Position numbers and translations under genes: made by a program. DNA of 64,000 bases from Takakia lepidozioides (Eukaryota > Streptophyta > Takakiopsida > Takakiales > Takakiaceae). Below the pieces are notes generated by a model. It was given only the letters and a program-made list of their open reading frames with translations, was not told the DNA's origin and ran no database searches. The stretch is from the NCBI GenBank assembly GCA_030704615.1, contig CM060731.1, positions 11,098,001-11,162,000 of the forward strand. The letters run 5' to 3'. This document shows positions 1 to 12,600 of the stretch, one piece after another; the stretch's first letter is position 1; each line of letters starts with the position of its first letter.

Positions 1-147
1 AACATGTGAGCTGCCTCAACACACAACTGGTAGTCTAACAGCTCATTATAAGACTCCCCCCTTGTCTTCACCACCACCGACATTGCAATGATCCAACTTT
101 GGAGGAGCTCAGGACGAAAAAGCTCTAAGGCTTGGGCATAAGTTAGC
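1..147 (-). CDS. Partial coding exon of an unidentified gene, cut by the left edge
   Basis: Read leftwards on the minus strand, this stretch is open for about 45 codons with a protein-like composition (fragments FRPELLQSW, VVVKTRGESYNELLDY, QLCVEAAHM). An in-frame stop lies just upstream, so it would have to be an internal or terminal exon entered through an AG at about 145-155, or a decayed fragment. I do not recognise the family and see no partner exon between here and COAD. It could belong to a gene continuing left of the window or to an old transposon. The composition is the only support. Confidence 0.3.
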
Positions 148-2872
148 AGTTAGCCTAACTGCTATTGGGATAATAATTAGTATAGTAGCCTTCTGATGCT
201 CCAGTTGCTTTTCTTTCATGTCAAGTTGTGGGTTCTCCCACACTGCTGGCTCCCTCCCCCAGGCATGGCCGGATCAAGCAAAGCAAGGTTAGACTCCCAG
301 GGTTGTTGTTCAGTAGCAGGCAGGTGACATGTGATGAGTGATGGGTCAGAGCGAGTGTGTGAATGTTGGCAAATAATGGTGGTGGGCCTCCTGCTCAGCA
401 AACCTCCCCGCCCTCTTCTGTGTCGCCAAACCACAAAATATTCACATTTGAAGCCAAAAAGCAAACATTATTCCATAGACTTAGTGTGAATGAAAGCAGC
501 ATAATGCCAAGCCGGGGCCACACCTAACTTATGAGTGCTGCTCTCCTCCTTCGTTAAGGTTCCGTCTAACGGTCTCTTTGAATTTTCGTCACAGAATCAC
601 AACACAAAAAGCCTCCCTTCCCCATGCTCCTATGCACCTCTGGGGTTTTTTTTTCCCTTTTTGTGGGGATTTCCTCATGTACAGTTTGATGAAAGTAAGG
701 ATTTTTTTTTTTTCCCAAAGTTTGTGAATGTGATTTAAAAGGGCTAAATTCCCTCTTTTTATTTATTTTTGGCATGAGGGGATGATTTGTGGGTCCAGGG
801 ACAAACAGTCCCTGTGGGGTGTGTCCCTAACACTGTGTGGGGTGATTGGTGGAGTGATTGACCAGGGCTGCCCGAAACACGAAAAATAATGGCTAAACCT
901 GGCGATGATGAGCAGCCAGTTGTGCATACGGTAGGCCCCGTGGCTATACTCCGCCCAATGTGCGAGGTGGTTTCGCCATGTTTCGCCACGAGTCGATTAG
1001 GTCAAGGGCTGTACTCATGTGAGGGCAGGTTGATTGCGTGGTGGGCCCAGTTCGAAACACGTGTGAATGGGATCACCGCCGCAATAATGCTGGCCTCCTC
1101 CCACACGTGTTATTATAAAGGTGCCACGCTCCGCACCTTACTCCCGTTGGATCCAAAACTAGGTCTCGATCTTTGCCGTTTGTTGCCGTAGGTTGTGTAG
1201 AAGAGGTTTCTTACCTACGACAGCAGTGTGGATGAATGTTCTGATTCGCTGTTGGATGGAGCTGCATGCAGGGCGTGACGGATCGTTGGGTTATCGTTGG
1301 TAGTTATTCGTTGAGGGATTGGTGAGAAAGGGGTAGAGGGCTGAGCGATTTTTTAAATTGATGCCTAGTCTCCTCTTATACTAAAGAGGAGCCAACAAAG
1401 AGAAAGATATAGACAAAATATTAAATTAAATCGATCTTGCCCCAGCCCGCTGCCCGACGAAAAATACATAGCTTGTGCCTGAGAAATTTGGAATAACTTG
1501 TCCGATCTCGCACAAAATACGAGTACTGTACGGCTGGGGATATCCCAGTGCTTCTCTTGTCCTCTACCCATTTTTGGAAGAAAAGAAGACAATTATACTA
1601 CGCCACATGTAATATCCGGTATACCAAAAGAGCTTATACTGGAAAATATTCCACCCGAGTCCAAGATTCCAAAAACCACAAGCCAATATTCCAAAAGCAG
1701 ATGCTGAGATTCCAAAATCATGAACTTTTCATACATAGCACAAGCAAAAGATTCTCTTAACCAAGGCCAAAATACTTTACATCGTGGGGAACTTACGGGG
1801 CATCTAACACCGAGCCCAAATACATAGATATTACGTTCTCCAAAAGTATGTATAAAGTATACTGTATACATGTATCTCCAACCCATGTTCCTGCTCGTAT
1901 GATATGTTTTGGTCCGTGAACTTACACCCAAGGTGGCTTAGGGTTGCAGGACATTTGGGCACTCCATTTGAAGTTGAAGGAGCTTCCGGGTCAGTCAATT
2001 TGTCAATCTCTCCCTACTAAGACTGACAAGCACTGCTAAGAACTTGGCTGACTCTACCACAATCACAATGCAAAAAGTACTAGCAATCTTTTGACAAATG
2101 CAATGTGCATCCAACACCAGGCCCCTGGCTAATACCAGCCTTAAACTCCCTTAGTCTAACTGTAACGAAAGTCTCCACTCGCACAAAATAGATCAAAACA
2201 ACAAGAGACTGTACTATGTGAGACCAGGGCAGATGTGCCCTGCAACATTAAGGAAAAGAGGTAAGAGAAAAGTTGACTTCTACCAAATCAAGTGTAAATT
2301 ATGGTGTCACTTTACCCCTGAAGGGCTACACCTCTTCTCACAACCAGGTGCACACATATGCTTGGCACCACAACTAGCTGAAGACTGGAGACTCCCTGAT
2401 CCCATGCCTGGAAAAACAGAGCTGGAAAAAAAGTGACACTAGCTGAAGCTAGGGGTCTTTTGCGATGCCTTCCCACCTGGTCCCCAATTCACCATTGTTC
2501 TCATCACGCATGCTTGGAAATCACAGGCATGAGTTGAGACAAAATCAATTCCAAATCAAATAGGAAGGGGCCAGACATAGTGCTGGTCATGTTAAAGTCA
2601 ATATGGGTGAGAGCAGTAAGTGCATATATTGTGTTCGACAAACATTTCAGCCCAAAATGCTGCCAAAACACTCACAAACTTCTTTCAGTTTGAATTTTCT
2701 CCTGTTGGGTATTCTGGAGAATGAGAACTGATTTCTAGCTGGGTTGAAAGCGAGTCTCATTTGAGCTCACAATATGCCCATTACATGAGGCTATGGTTCC
2801 CACCAATGTCATACAATCTCACTTTCCTTGAGTCTCCTTGAGAGCACGTTGCCTCAAAAGTGTAGAACTTAC
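148..2872. other. Intergenic stretch, no supported gene
   Basis: No exon chain, known domain or TE terminus was recognised. A C-terminal exon of COAD is expected in the right part. The best candidate follows an AG near 2735-2740 and begins Ile-Ser-Ser in one frame, but the next residues do not fit the conserved family motif. It could not be confirmed. Confidence 0.4.
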
Positions 2873-5493
2873 CTTCTCAGAACACCCATCTTCTACAACC
2901 AGGTCTACCACCTCCACCTGAAGTCCAAAACAACAAGGCCACAGTCACCATTAGCAAACACAGGAAACAAATATTCCCTTGCTTAAACCGGAAAGCCACT
3001 ATACTGTAGCTCAAGTGCATGATTGGTGCGTCACAAAACGAGGCACAAGCCTGCTTGAAACCGCATGAAATACAAAACATATGTACAGAAGGAGCTCTCC
3101 GAACCTTTAACTCGGACATACATCTTTCTGCCCTTTTCTTATTGACTGCTGCTCCTCCTGATACTGTCTCCTTGCTTTTGACACAAACACAACAAGGATT
3201 AGCTCACTGACTAAACTTCATCCATAATGAAGAGTGGGAGTTAAAACCATACCTCTCCTCAATCTCCATAAGTGCATAACCAACCTTATGCTCCATTCGC
3301 ACTTGCAGATAATTATTTCCCTTACAGGTACTCTATCTGTGACAGATTGCCACATGGCAAGCTACACAGGGTTAAATTAATTTTTTCACCTATTTGGCAT
3401 TCACATTTGGAGGTATCAGCAACAGATAGAATTACCCCTGCTCAGAGCAGGGATTGAGATAGCTGTAAATTTTGCACTAGGGTACTACCTGCCACATCTA
3501 TCTCTAAAATTCAGCTATCCCAAATGGCACTTGCCTGTGCCGAACAGCCATGACCAAGTGTGAACAACGGATATGTTACACCTGGAGATAGTGATGCCAC
3601 ATAGGATATCTTTAGTTATGTACCTGCAAGTGTGAATGAAGCTTTAAGCCTGCAGCAAGGGTGCTCTTTGCAAGTATGCAGCAAATGGTTGTGGTTTCCA
3701 CAATCTACCTGCCTTGTGCCCACACTTGTAAGGTGGGTCCAATTGGACATACACAAAAACATCGGAAGTTGGAATGGAAAGAGACAGGCAAACCTTACGA
3801 CAATGGCTTCCAGTCCCTCATCCACAATAGATGGACCATAAGCATCCGTTATGGGCTCTGTCTGCACCTTCAGACCTGGCTTTATTGACTGCCCTGCATA
3901 TTCCCCACCCCATATATCCATTAGCCCTTTCTCCTTAGAGCTTCAGTCTGGCTATTTTCAGCACTTGCTTGCCATGGGATAGTGGCTTCATACATACTAT
4001 ATCCACAGTGCACTCAGCAACTACTGCAACTCAACCCTGAAATTTGGAGTTGAATTTTCTAGCTGATTCCAAACCAAGGCACTGTCCTTGCCAATAACTC
4101 CTCTTCCATATAGTCCAGTAATGTACCCAGATCCATGTACGGAAGCACAGTTGCTGAAGGAGCCCTCCTTAGAACTTCATTCACTAGGCGACTTGCTTTA
4201 CATGCAACAAGTTTCAACTATGCTTTGTTCAGTTCCAAAACCTACAGTTAGAAGGTAGAGAAATTTCAGCAAAAGGTCTCGCAAAGGCACCTTCAGAAAG
4301 ATCTCAACTGCTTGGCTCCTCACTTCCACAGGTTCAATTAAATCGGCCAGCTGCCAAATTACAATTCTCACACAGTTAGTAGTGCAGCCTCTGAACCTAA
4401 TATGTCTCTTTATACAACAGTCTGCAGCAGAAACATTGGCTGCCTACTGAAGACTGAACAATCATACAATCTTACTCATTTAGGCATGTTGTGGTGCCTA
4501 AGCTAGTGGTCAACATTGACATCACTGTTACGCTGCCCACAACCTGCGCACTATCGTCCTCAAATGCTGGCAGGTGTAAGAGCGATGCAGATACTTCTCA
4601 CAAGGCAAAGACTGTAAAAACAGAGTAATCTGAACACTGAGCCGCCACCAAATACAAACAGCCAACCTCCTTGTTATCAAGCATGGGCCCAATACTGATG
4701 CCCACCACCACCCGCTCCCTTGCTAATTCTGCAGCAGCCTGCGTTAACGGCACGAATCCACTGTCAGACTTGCTTCGCTAGACCAGCCATGCATACGAAC
4801 AACTAAACCTCCATATGGCAGGACAACAACAGGATAAACTGCATGCCGTATGCAAATGTGGATGCCTTAGGGCACGGAAATCTCCATGCAGTTTGAGATT
4901 CCCACATTGTACAAATCCTTGTCGGTTTCTCAAGGACTTAAGTAACCCCCATTCTTCTGCTCTCTAATATGTTGTGCAGTACTTTGACACGCATGACAAT
5001 GAGAGTGCTATGCATATTTGGCAGTCGCAAAGTCACGTAGCAGAGGTATAATTCACGCTGTCAGCATTCATCACCAGCTGCAATATTATGGAGAAGTTAG
5101 ATCAAATCGTGCCCAAAGTCTTTTTGACAGGGATAGATCTGAACATCGCTAATTTCACACGGAGGATAAGAATATCGATAAGATCCATGGCATGTTGCCT
5201 CTATTAGGATGGCGATTCCGCTTTAACGGAAGCTACGGTCAGTGCTACTCGATCAAAACAACTTCACAGTGGAGGATAAACATCCAGGAGGGGAAATCAA
5301 GAATCAACCCACCTCTAACAACTGACTTGCATACTCTCTCCACACCCCTCTCCCGATGTATCTCGCTCTTTACAAAGGATATGAAGAAACCCACCCGCAA
5401 GAGTAGCCGATGGCCATCATGCAGGCGATCAAAAGTGCCCCCAAGGACCACCGCAGCATACTTGTCGTGCTTAGTTGCATCCATAGCAGCCAT
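2873..5493 (-). CDS. COAD: Phosphopantetheine adenylyltransferase (CoA biosynthesis), six exons seen
   Basis: This enzyme joins 4'-phosphopantetheine and ATP to give dephospho-CoA and pyrophosphate, the fourth step of CoA synthesis, as a small stand-alone protein in plants. Minus-strand exons: 5395-5493, 4667-4738, 4291-4350, 3794-3888, 3105-3174 and 2873-2917. All have GT-AG borders and keep phase, giving 147 residues. The nucleotidyl-transferase signature [11 protein letters not shown] lies at residues 18-28. Further family blocks are [54 protein letters not shown] and VEVVDLV. The start at 5493 was chosen because plant COAD begins close to this motif, although the frame is open to another ATG at 5583. 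Plant homologues run to about 175 residues, so the last exon, with the ISSTxLR segment, is missing from my reading. It is divergent from the quinone reductase gene. Confidence 0.93.
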
Positions 5494-6574
5494 GGCGGAG
5501 CGCACACTCTCTAGTGTGCGAAGATCCCGGTGGGCTGCCCTTTGAATCAACATCCATCCTGCTTCATCCAGCAACAGGGACATCTAGCGGGGAGACAGGG
5601 CAGGGAGGGTGGACCTTGTCGCGACCTGCATTTATGAAGCGCTTGACTGGTTCAGATCAGATTCCACGTGAACAACTTCCATTGGGGTTGTGTACTTTAT
5701 TCTTTCTTTAAATATCTGCGCCTGCCAAGTCTTGCTGGTGGTCTGTGAGAAGTGAGAAGAAGAGCATTTATTCCTCGTGCACAGAGAAGAAGAAGAGATT
5801 GTGCGAGCTGGGTGGAATAGTGTCCGAGTCCCGACTTGCTAGTAGCACTGGTGCACTGTTGAGATGACAACAAATTTGTGTGTTGGGTGGTAGCTTGGCG
5901 CACCAGTTTGCCTTAGAGAATGGAGTGTATGTACTGGTGTCAGCCTTGATGTGAGTTTACTGTACTTGACTGCATTGGTGCATTTCTGTGATAGCAAAAC
6001 TTTTGTTTGGTTACTAGCTGCTCATTGAGTGTGTGTGAGTGAGGTGCTTGTCATATAAGAGAGTAACGGACTTGTGCGTATTGGGTGAATCGGTGAGCAA
6101 AACTTCTGCATGGTACTCGCTGTAGGAGAGACAGTGAGAGAAATATAGAGAGTTTATTAGAATCGATGGTGTGTAGGAAGTTATGAGCGCAACTTCTGTT
6201 GACGATTCTTCTTCCGGAAAGTCCAATTGCGAGAGTCTGTTCAAAAGAACCGTTTGTATCGTTGTATTTTCAGTGACCATATTTGTGTTACTCCTTCACC
6301 TGGGATTTTCGGTAGAAACAATCAGAGAGATTCTGTGGGAAATCGAGATAGTTTCTGCTTGTTTAGTCGAATTTCCTGTATTAGGTGGTCGAGGCTGTTG
6401 TTCAACGATTAGGGAGGACTGTAAATCGAAGAAAGAGAGGGACAGATTGCGTGTCTGCTTATTTACAGCATTTGCATAATTCGTGATATATATGACTGAG
6501 AGAAGAGGTTGCTGTTTAGAAACAGGGAATACGATTGACTCTTTGTCCGACGATAGTGGCACAACTTTAGAGAT
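5494..6574. promoter_or_regulatory. Shared upstream region of two divergent genes
   Basis: About 1.08 kb separates the start codons of COAD (leftwards) and the quinone reductase (rightwards), so both promoters and 5' UTRs must lie here unless there are unseen 5' exons. Short open frames near 6183-6480 resemble nothing known. No TATA box or other element could be assigned with confidence. Confidence 0.5.
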
Positions 6575-9500
6575 ATGGCCAAAACGATGCAGGCTGTGCA
6601 GTATTTAAGCTATGGTGGTGGCGCGTCAGCTCTTAAGGCAGGTTTCTTTGCGTTTCTCCCAGTATTTCATGGCTTCTTTTCTCTTGTTTATTTCAGCTGA
6701 ATACAGAGATGTTTCCATTTCTTTCTTTCTCTCTCCCTTCATTTTCATCAACAGTGTTACTTGCAATTCAAACATAGCCACGTTTGTCTCATCTATCTCA
6801 GTTGTGGTGGATTCAACCAAATGCTTTGAACTTTGGTGTCAGTTCGACACCAGTGCATTAATCACCACACAATTCCTTCTGACAAAATTGTCAGTGGGGG
6901 CTTGAAACTGAAGAACGTTTCTTCTATTGCCCTCTATACTACGAGATCCGTGGAAGATTCCACTGTCTACACTGCGGAACCCAAGCTCTCACTGAAGTCT
7001 TCCACTATGAGGATCAGAAATGCAACTCACCCTTAGACAATCACTCTAGCAATAGTTTGTTATTTCAGGCTCTGGTTTTGTTTCCTCTCTCATGTTTTCT
7101 TCCATATTGTCCCATAAGCTCTATGAGCTTTCCGTGGACGTTATAAAGTACCATTTCATCTCATTTCATTCTCTCTCATTGGCCCTTAGGGCTTCCATAG
7201 ACTTTATAGACTTTTTTTCCTTCTCTTTCGTTCTGTAACACTTTGAGCTGATGTTCTTAAGTGTCATTCATTTCTTTTCTTTTCTCTCTCTCTCTCTCTC
7301 TCTCTTTTGTTACTTGATATTTGTGGTTGTACTAGGGTTTGTTCTACTTGTGGCCTCTCAGCCTGCTGTGGATATAATCTTTCTTGCCAATTTCAGTGTC
7401 TTTCACGGGTTTGACAGTGTGGTAATGTTTTGGTACACAATGGGTGCAGCATGTGGAAGTGGCAGTGCCCAAACCAAAGAGGAACCAAGTGTTGGTCAAA
7501 GTGGAGGCTGCCAGTATGAACCCAGTGGACTGGAGAATTCAGGATGGTTGGATGAGACACATCCTCCCACCAAAGTTCCCTCACATTCCAGGTAAAGTCG
7601 AAGACTTGTTTCCGAGTTTCTATCCCTTGTAACCTCACAGCCTAAAAATAATACTTCTCATGGAAATTGTTCCCAATATCCACCAGTTGGAATTGGCAGG
7701 GTTCAGTCAAAATATCCTCATGCATTGGAGATTTTGCACATAAGATTGCTTGAGAGTTGGTTGACTCATACGTTACTTTCTTTCAGCCTAAAACCTGCTT
7801 CAAATTTGGCAACAGGAGGATTGCCAACAGTAGTTTTGGATGATTTGTTTCTGTCTCTTTCTTAGGATGTCTGGAGGTCATTTTGTTTTCAGAAGCAGAT
7901 CCCACTTATAAATTATTTGTTTCAAGAAGCTTCCAAAAAATAGCGTGGTTGTTAGCACACCATGGCCGCTGCGTTGGCAGTTCTGGGTTCATATCCCCAT
8001 ATGTCTGTCTGTGTTGGGCATTCCTGTGAGGACATTCCTGGTCCACCTCAGGCATTCTTAGTGGCTCAAGGAAGAGTGGAACAAGGAAGATGCCCTCAGG
8101 CATTGTAAGTGGTTGTTGCAAATGCCCAATAATGAAGACATTAGCCATAGAGGGTCAATGAAGCTTTATAGATATGAAAAAAACTGCAGCTGTAGTCATC
8201 TGAGATTGACCAGAGATCTTCTCATATTGTAGTAAAGTGACATCACCTGTGTGATCAATAATCTGTACAGGTCTTAGCGCTCACCAAGAAATTTATTGCA
8301 TCTATCACACAGACGGAAAGAGCGTGTGAGAGTGATCAAGACAAGTAGGAACAGAGAGAATCTCAGGAATTAGTGGATAAGTGAATGGATAGTTTTTGTC
8401 ACTGTGACATCACTTTGCTCTGATATCCTGGATGACATCTAAGAGGTGGTAAACACCAAATCAGGGTGTGAAGTTGAATGAATGGATTCTCTTGGGTGGC
8501 AGGCATAAATATTGCAGGCGTGGTGGTAAGCGTAGGTCCCGGCGTAACGACCTTCATGCCTGGTGACAAAATTATCAGCTTGATGGAAGTCAAGGTATGT
8601 CCCTTCTGTGTTCTTATGGATGCAGCATAATCTTTCAAGATAGGCTGAACTAATGCACACCACAAATACTCCACCAAGGGGCGCTAGTAACTCTTACGAT
8701 GGTGACGTGATCTGGTAGCCAGATAGAATGCTTCTCCACATACTGTTTGGAGGTGAGTAAAATGAGGGTGAACAGAGACGAGGGGCTCTGTCTGGTAGTG
8801 GACATGAAAACAACCTCAGCCTCTTTCCAGTATAAGACTATGCCAAACTCGTGGAGATGCACTCAGAATTGAGGGTGCCACCTTGATTGTCTCACAAACA
8901 TATGACGATTGTGAAATCACAATGCGGGATGCCATGCAGGATGGTGGAGGACTAGCAGAATATGCAACACCATATATCGACACAACTGCAAAAAGGCCAC
9001 CAGCAATTTCAGCAGTGGATGGTTCCTGCTTGGGTGTGGCTGGACTCGCTGCCCTGCAAAGTCTGCGTGATTCAGCCGGTCTTAAGCTCGATGGAAGTGA
9101 TTCAAAACCAATGAATATCCTCATAACAGGGGCATCTGGTGGTGTTGGGACTTTTGCAGTGCAGGTTATCTCCCTCTCTCTATTCGTAGGCTTTAGGTGG
9201 AGAGCTACATTAGCAATGCTTGTATCCATTTACTGCCATAAAATCAACCGGACTCTCATACTTTTGTTAGAGCTTATCTTGCAGAATTTCCTATCCCCGT
9301 TGTTGAAAATCCTATGACGGGAGGGTTGTCTCTTGGGTTCAACCTTTGGTTCCTGTCTCATAACTCTTCAGGCCTCCCATAAAAGGGAAGACTTGTCTGT
9401 TTTTCTTTCCCTTTCTTCTTTCTACTATGAGATCCATGGGAGATTCTCTTGTCTATTCTGATTCAGCCAATCTCTCACAATGTTCTTTTCCGAGGGTCAG

Positions 9501-10591
9501 AAGAGCTTAGCTGTATATCTGTATTAGACGTTGACACTTGGACAATCCCTTGAGCCTCTTTGACCTTTCCACTGACGTATAAAGTTAAATTTCATTTCTT
9601 GTGTCTCTTTCTCTCTCTCTCTCATTTGGGCATTCCTCATTATAGTAGATCTTTCATTTTTTCCTGGCCATTTGACATGAGTCCGACTGACAGTGCAACC
9701 ACAGCCACATGTATAAGGTAAAACGTTACAGTAGACTGCTGACTAAACCCCATGGTTTCTAGTCCGAGCGAAGTCTCAATCTATCACTTCAATCTACAAT
9801 ATATGTCAAGAGGCTCACTTTCATATTCTAACCTTTCCTTTGATAGACAATGACATCCCCTTTCGAACTTGTCTCCATGAGATCATGGGTTTGCAACCCA
9901 CCAGGGTATACTACGAGATCCAGCGCAATATTTATCCTAGCACTCATGCACAGGCGACCACCTGCCAAGAAAGAGACATTCACAAAGTGTGCCATCTGTG
10001 CATCCCCAGGAAAACTTCTGGTGAAGCCATGGTTCAGAGGAGGCATTCAGAGGTCTGGGGCACAAAATTGACCATTTTCTATGTGTCATGCAGATTGCGA
10101 AGCTGGGAGGTGCTCATGTGACTGCAACATGTGGGGCCCGTAACATCGAGTTGATCAAGAGCCTTGGGGCTGATGAAGTACTGGACTATGAAACCCCTGA
10201 AGGAGCTAAGCTTGTGAGTTCCTCAGGCAAGAAGTATGATGCAATCATTAACTGTGCGCACTGCTTGCCCTTTGCACACTTCAAGCCCCTGCTTGCCCCC
10301 ACTGGGAACGTGATTGACGTGTGTATGTCCCCGAACGCAGCTCACTCCCCCAAGGGTCTGTTAAAAACAGCTACCCAGCTCGTCAGATTTTCCAAGCAAT
10401 TGTACATTCCTTTCTACATGATGGGCAACACAACAGATATCTACTATCTTATCAACCTCATGAAACAGGGCAAGCTGAGGGTTGTAGTGGACTCCAAACA
10501 CCCCTTGGCAAAGGCAGAGGAGGCTTGGGCAGCCAGCATGAATGGACATGCCACTGGGAAAATTGTGGTCACTATGGAAGACAGCAGTTAG
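6575..10591 (+). CDS. Quinone oxidoreductase, chloroplast-envelope ceQORH type (zinc-free MDR family)
   Basis: NADPH-dependent medium-chain reductase close to Arabidopsis ceQORH (At4g13010), which sits at the inner chloroplast envelope without a cleaved transit peptide and reduces reactive oxylipin or quinone substrates. Exons: 6575-6637, 7450-7591, 8503-8594, 8940-9164 and 10094-10591, giving 339 residues (family about 330). Seen: N-terminal MAKTMQAVQYLSYGGG; the catalytic-fold block EAASMNPVDW; GDGGGLAEYA-like segment at the start of exon 4; the Rossmann NADPH loop GASGGVG followed by IAKLGGAHVTATCGARN; and the C-terminal block DSKHPLAKAEEAW and HATGKIVV. No zinc-binding cysteine set is present, as expected for this subfamily. 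The first intron appears to start with GC instead of GT. Introns of about 340-930 bp carry repeat insertions. Confidence 0.93.
6925..7215 (+). repeat. Dispersed repeat, copy 1 (first intron of the quinone reductase)
   Basis: Two blocks recur elsewhere in the window. Block 1, TACTACGAGATCCGTGGAAG, has a diverged match at about 9421. Block 2, CCCATAAGCTCTATGAGC followed by TTTCCGTGGACGTTATAAAG, has matches at about 9548, 62455 and 62668. The tail is rich in CATTTCAT and CTCTCT. It is probably a short non-autonomous retroelement or a LINE 3' tail; no coding sequence was seen. Confidence 0.55.
7262..7306 (+). repeat. CT-rich microsatellite
   Basis: A TTTTCT tract runs into (CT)n with about ten CT units, inside the first intron of the quinone reductase gene. 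A shorter CT tract closes the related repeat at about 9607-9624. Confidence 0.8.
7935..8150 (+). mobile_element. tRNA-derived SINE-like insertion in intron 2
   Basis: The head looks like a degenerate pol III promoter: an A-box-like TAGCGTGGTTGTTAGCA near 7942, then a B-box-like GGGTTCATATCCC near 7987. The body is rich in GACATTCCTGG and CATTCTTAGTGG segments. A related head with B-box-like GGGTTTGCAACCC lies in intron 4 at about 9889. The 3' end and target duplication could not be fixed, so the extent is approximate. Confidence 0.4.
9415..9640 (+). repeat. Dispersed repeat, copy 2 (intron 4 of the quinone reductase)
   Basis: This is a diverged copy of the repeat at 6925-7215. TACTATGAGATCCATGGGAG appears first, and CTTTCCACTGACGTATAAAG about 130 bp later, followed by TTTCATTT and a CT tract. 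Two copies in introns of the same gene, and more near 62.5 kb, show a mobile family. Confidence 0.5.
9843..10050 (+). mobile_element. tRNA-derived SINE-like insertion in intron 4
   Basis: B-box-like GGGTTTGCAACCC lies at about 9889, preceded by a D-arm-like stretch. It is followed by a unique-looking body up to the exon 5 acceptor region. It resembles the intron 2 copy in layout but is strongly diverged. Boundaries are estimated. Confidence 0.3.
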
Positions 10592-12600
10592 AATTAAAGG
10601 TGAAGGGGAGTATAATATATCATGATTAGTTCAACTCGACTCAGCATGAATTCAAGATCCACTTTTTATGTTCCCCGGGAGGAAATGGTTGAGGACGGTA
10701 ATGCTTCGATAAACTGGAGCGTTTCAGCAGATTGTAGTGCGTTGAGTGAGGATGCTGCTGAGCAAGTGGGTTAGTGTATATTCAAGTTTTGTTCCATGGT
10801 CGATCATTGTAAAGTAAAACGCACAGACAAAAGCTCTGCCAGTCAGAATGTAGCGGGTCTTATGGCAAGTCTCCTTCCACAAATGAGAAATACAGAGAAC
10901 CCCCTAAGAAAGTGTTCTCATCAATACCATCAGACAACTCATAAGGAGGCCCTCATCTGAATCTTCGAGATCCTTTACAGGACACCCTTGTCTTGTTCGA
11001 CTGACTTTGTCGTGATGCAAAATAAGGTTTGTAGCATTTTGTGAAAGGCCTCTTGTGATTTTGTGAAATCATTGAAGCTATTAACATCGTTGTATGATAA
11101 ATCTCACCAAGTGCCGGATCGCATCTTTGAAGACGGGAGAAACAAGACTAGTACGTATTCCCTTTCGCCCTCATTCATGACTAGAGTGCTCCGTTTTCAG
11201 CATGTAACCTCAATCGAGAAACGCTGGAGTGAGCATTGTGTTCTCACTTCGGATTGATCCCTCCGCAACTAAAGATACGTCTCCCAAACTTAGGATTATG
11301 TAGATTTCTGAGCTTTCAACGACCTAAGAGTTGCTACGTAAGAGGTGATTCCAGCGGCCAAAATCAGTTTGGCCATTATCACTAAGCATGGAGGGGAGTG
11401 GCCCTTAATTTTTCTTCTCTATATTGTAACTGCATTCAGATCATTGTTAACCCTTAAAGGACAAGTGGCCTTTTTCCGGTTGTGACAAAACCAGACCCAG
11501 GTGGCGAAATTCCCACATATCTCCTGGACGCCCGGACATTATCAAGGGGGAGCGAGACCAGTGGGTGTTGGAATGCTGATGTGTGAGGCCATGTATAGAA
11601 GAGAGCATACAAGTAGGATATGTGAGGCGTTGGGCCGGTGGGCCTCATTCTAGAGCTTTCCAAAGTAGGATGAGGTGATGGCCCTCCCCTTGTAGAAGGC
11701 TATATAGAGGAGGGGAGCTATGCTCTACGTTGCTTCTTTGGCCTCAACCTTACTTTGGTGGGCTCCATAAGCAGCCCCCTTTAAGATTGTAAATTGGAAC
11801 TTGAACCATCTTTAAATCAATAGAAACCTCAAATATAGAGGATGCTAATCATCAAATGACTACCTCTCGATCTTTTCGTTTAAATCATCCCACTTGAAGT
11901 GTTTTGGGACATGGTATTAATAGATGGATAGTCTATTGTAGGGTCCTGAAAGAAGATCTCCTACTATACAAAGTTCACATGCAAGAGTGCATACAATATC
12001 CATGCCTTTTGTAAAGGCTATGTTTAAAAGGTTTTTTCTTTTTTTGGTGTACATTATACATGTTCATGGAATATATCAACTCACAAGGCAAATGGAGATT
12101 GCCGAGCAACCATCACTTAGTGCCCATTAGTCACTTATTGTTTGCTTTGATAAGTATATTGTCGAATGAGTAGCGGCATGGTATGACAAGGAAAATTATA
12201 TGACAGTGCCACAAGGGTCACCAACGACATGCTCACACTGCGCAAAAATTAAGGGATATATATGATGAAACTGGATATTTTTACATGGTGCCAAAGAGGT
12301 CGACTGTAGTTAGTGGCTTACAGAGTTGGGTGCTCTGATAAGTTACATGAGTGTGCTCCTGCTCTGTGGAAAATTTATAAGACAATGACACGGGTTTGCG
12401 TCCTGCCAAAGAGGTTTGAATATGTTAGTAGGTTTGAATATGTTAGTGGCTGGGAGTTGTTGTCCGTTCGGCGACGCAAAATACATCGCCATAGAGAACA
12501 TATGACCATGCCACCAACACACGATACGCCCCATTTAAGCAAAACTTACTGGAGATATATATGATAGCACTGGATACTCTTGTGTAATGCAAAAACGCTT
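10592..12600. other. Intergenic stretch with small tandem repeats, no supported gene
   Basis: After the quinone reductase stop there is a presumptive 3' UTR and then no recognisable gene. A PiggyBac-terminus-like string, TTAACCCTTAAAGGAC, occurs at about 11449 without a visible partner. TATA-like TATATAGAGG at about 11701 is followed by an A-rich stretch and might be an old LTR. Segments at 12230-12330 and 12520-12590 are diverged copies of each other. A 17-bp unit (GGTTTGAATATGTTAGT) is tandemly doubled at about 12414-12449. Confidence 0.4.

Noticed and set aside
889-1191. Plus-strand ORF of 100 codons
   Set aside because: No motif, no splice partners and low-complexity reading; the length is expected by chance.
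6183-6479. Plus-strand ORF upstream of the quinone reductase, with a hydrophobic stretch
   Set aside because: It lies in the probable 5' region and ends before the true start codon; the hydrophobic run comes from T-rich DNA. No homology recognised.
11380-11950. Possible solo LTR (TATA-like box, A-rich end, PiggyBac-like TTAACCC string)
   Set aside because: No partner repeat, no TG...CA ends and no target duplication could be found.
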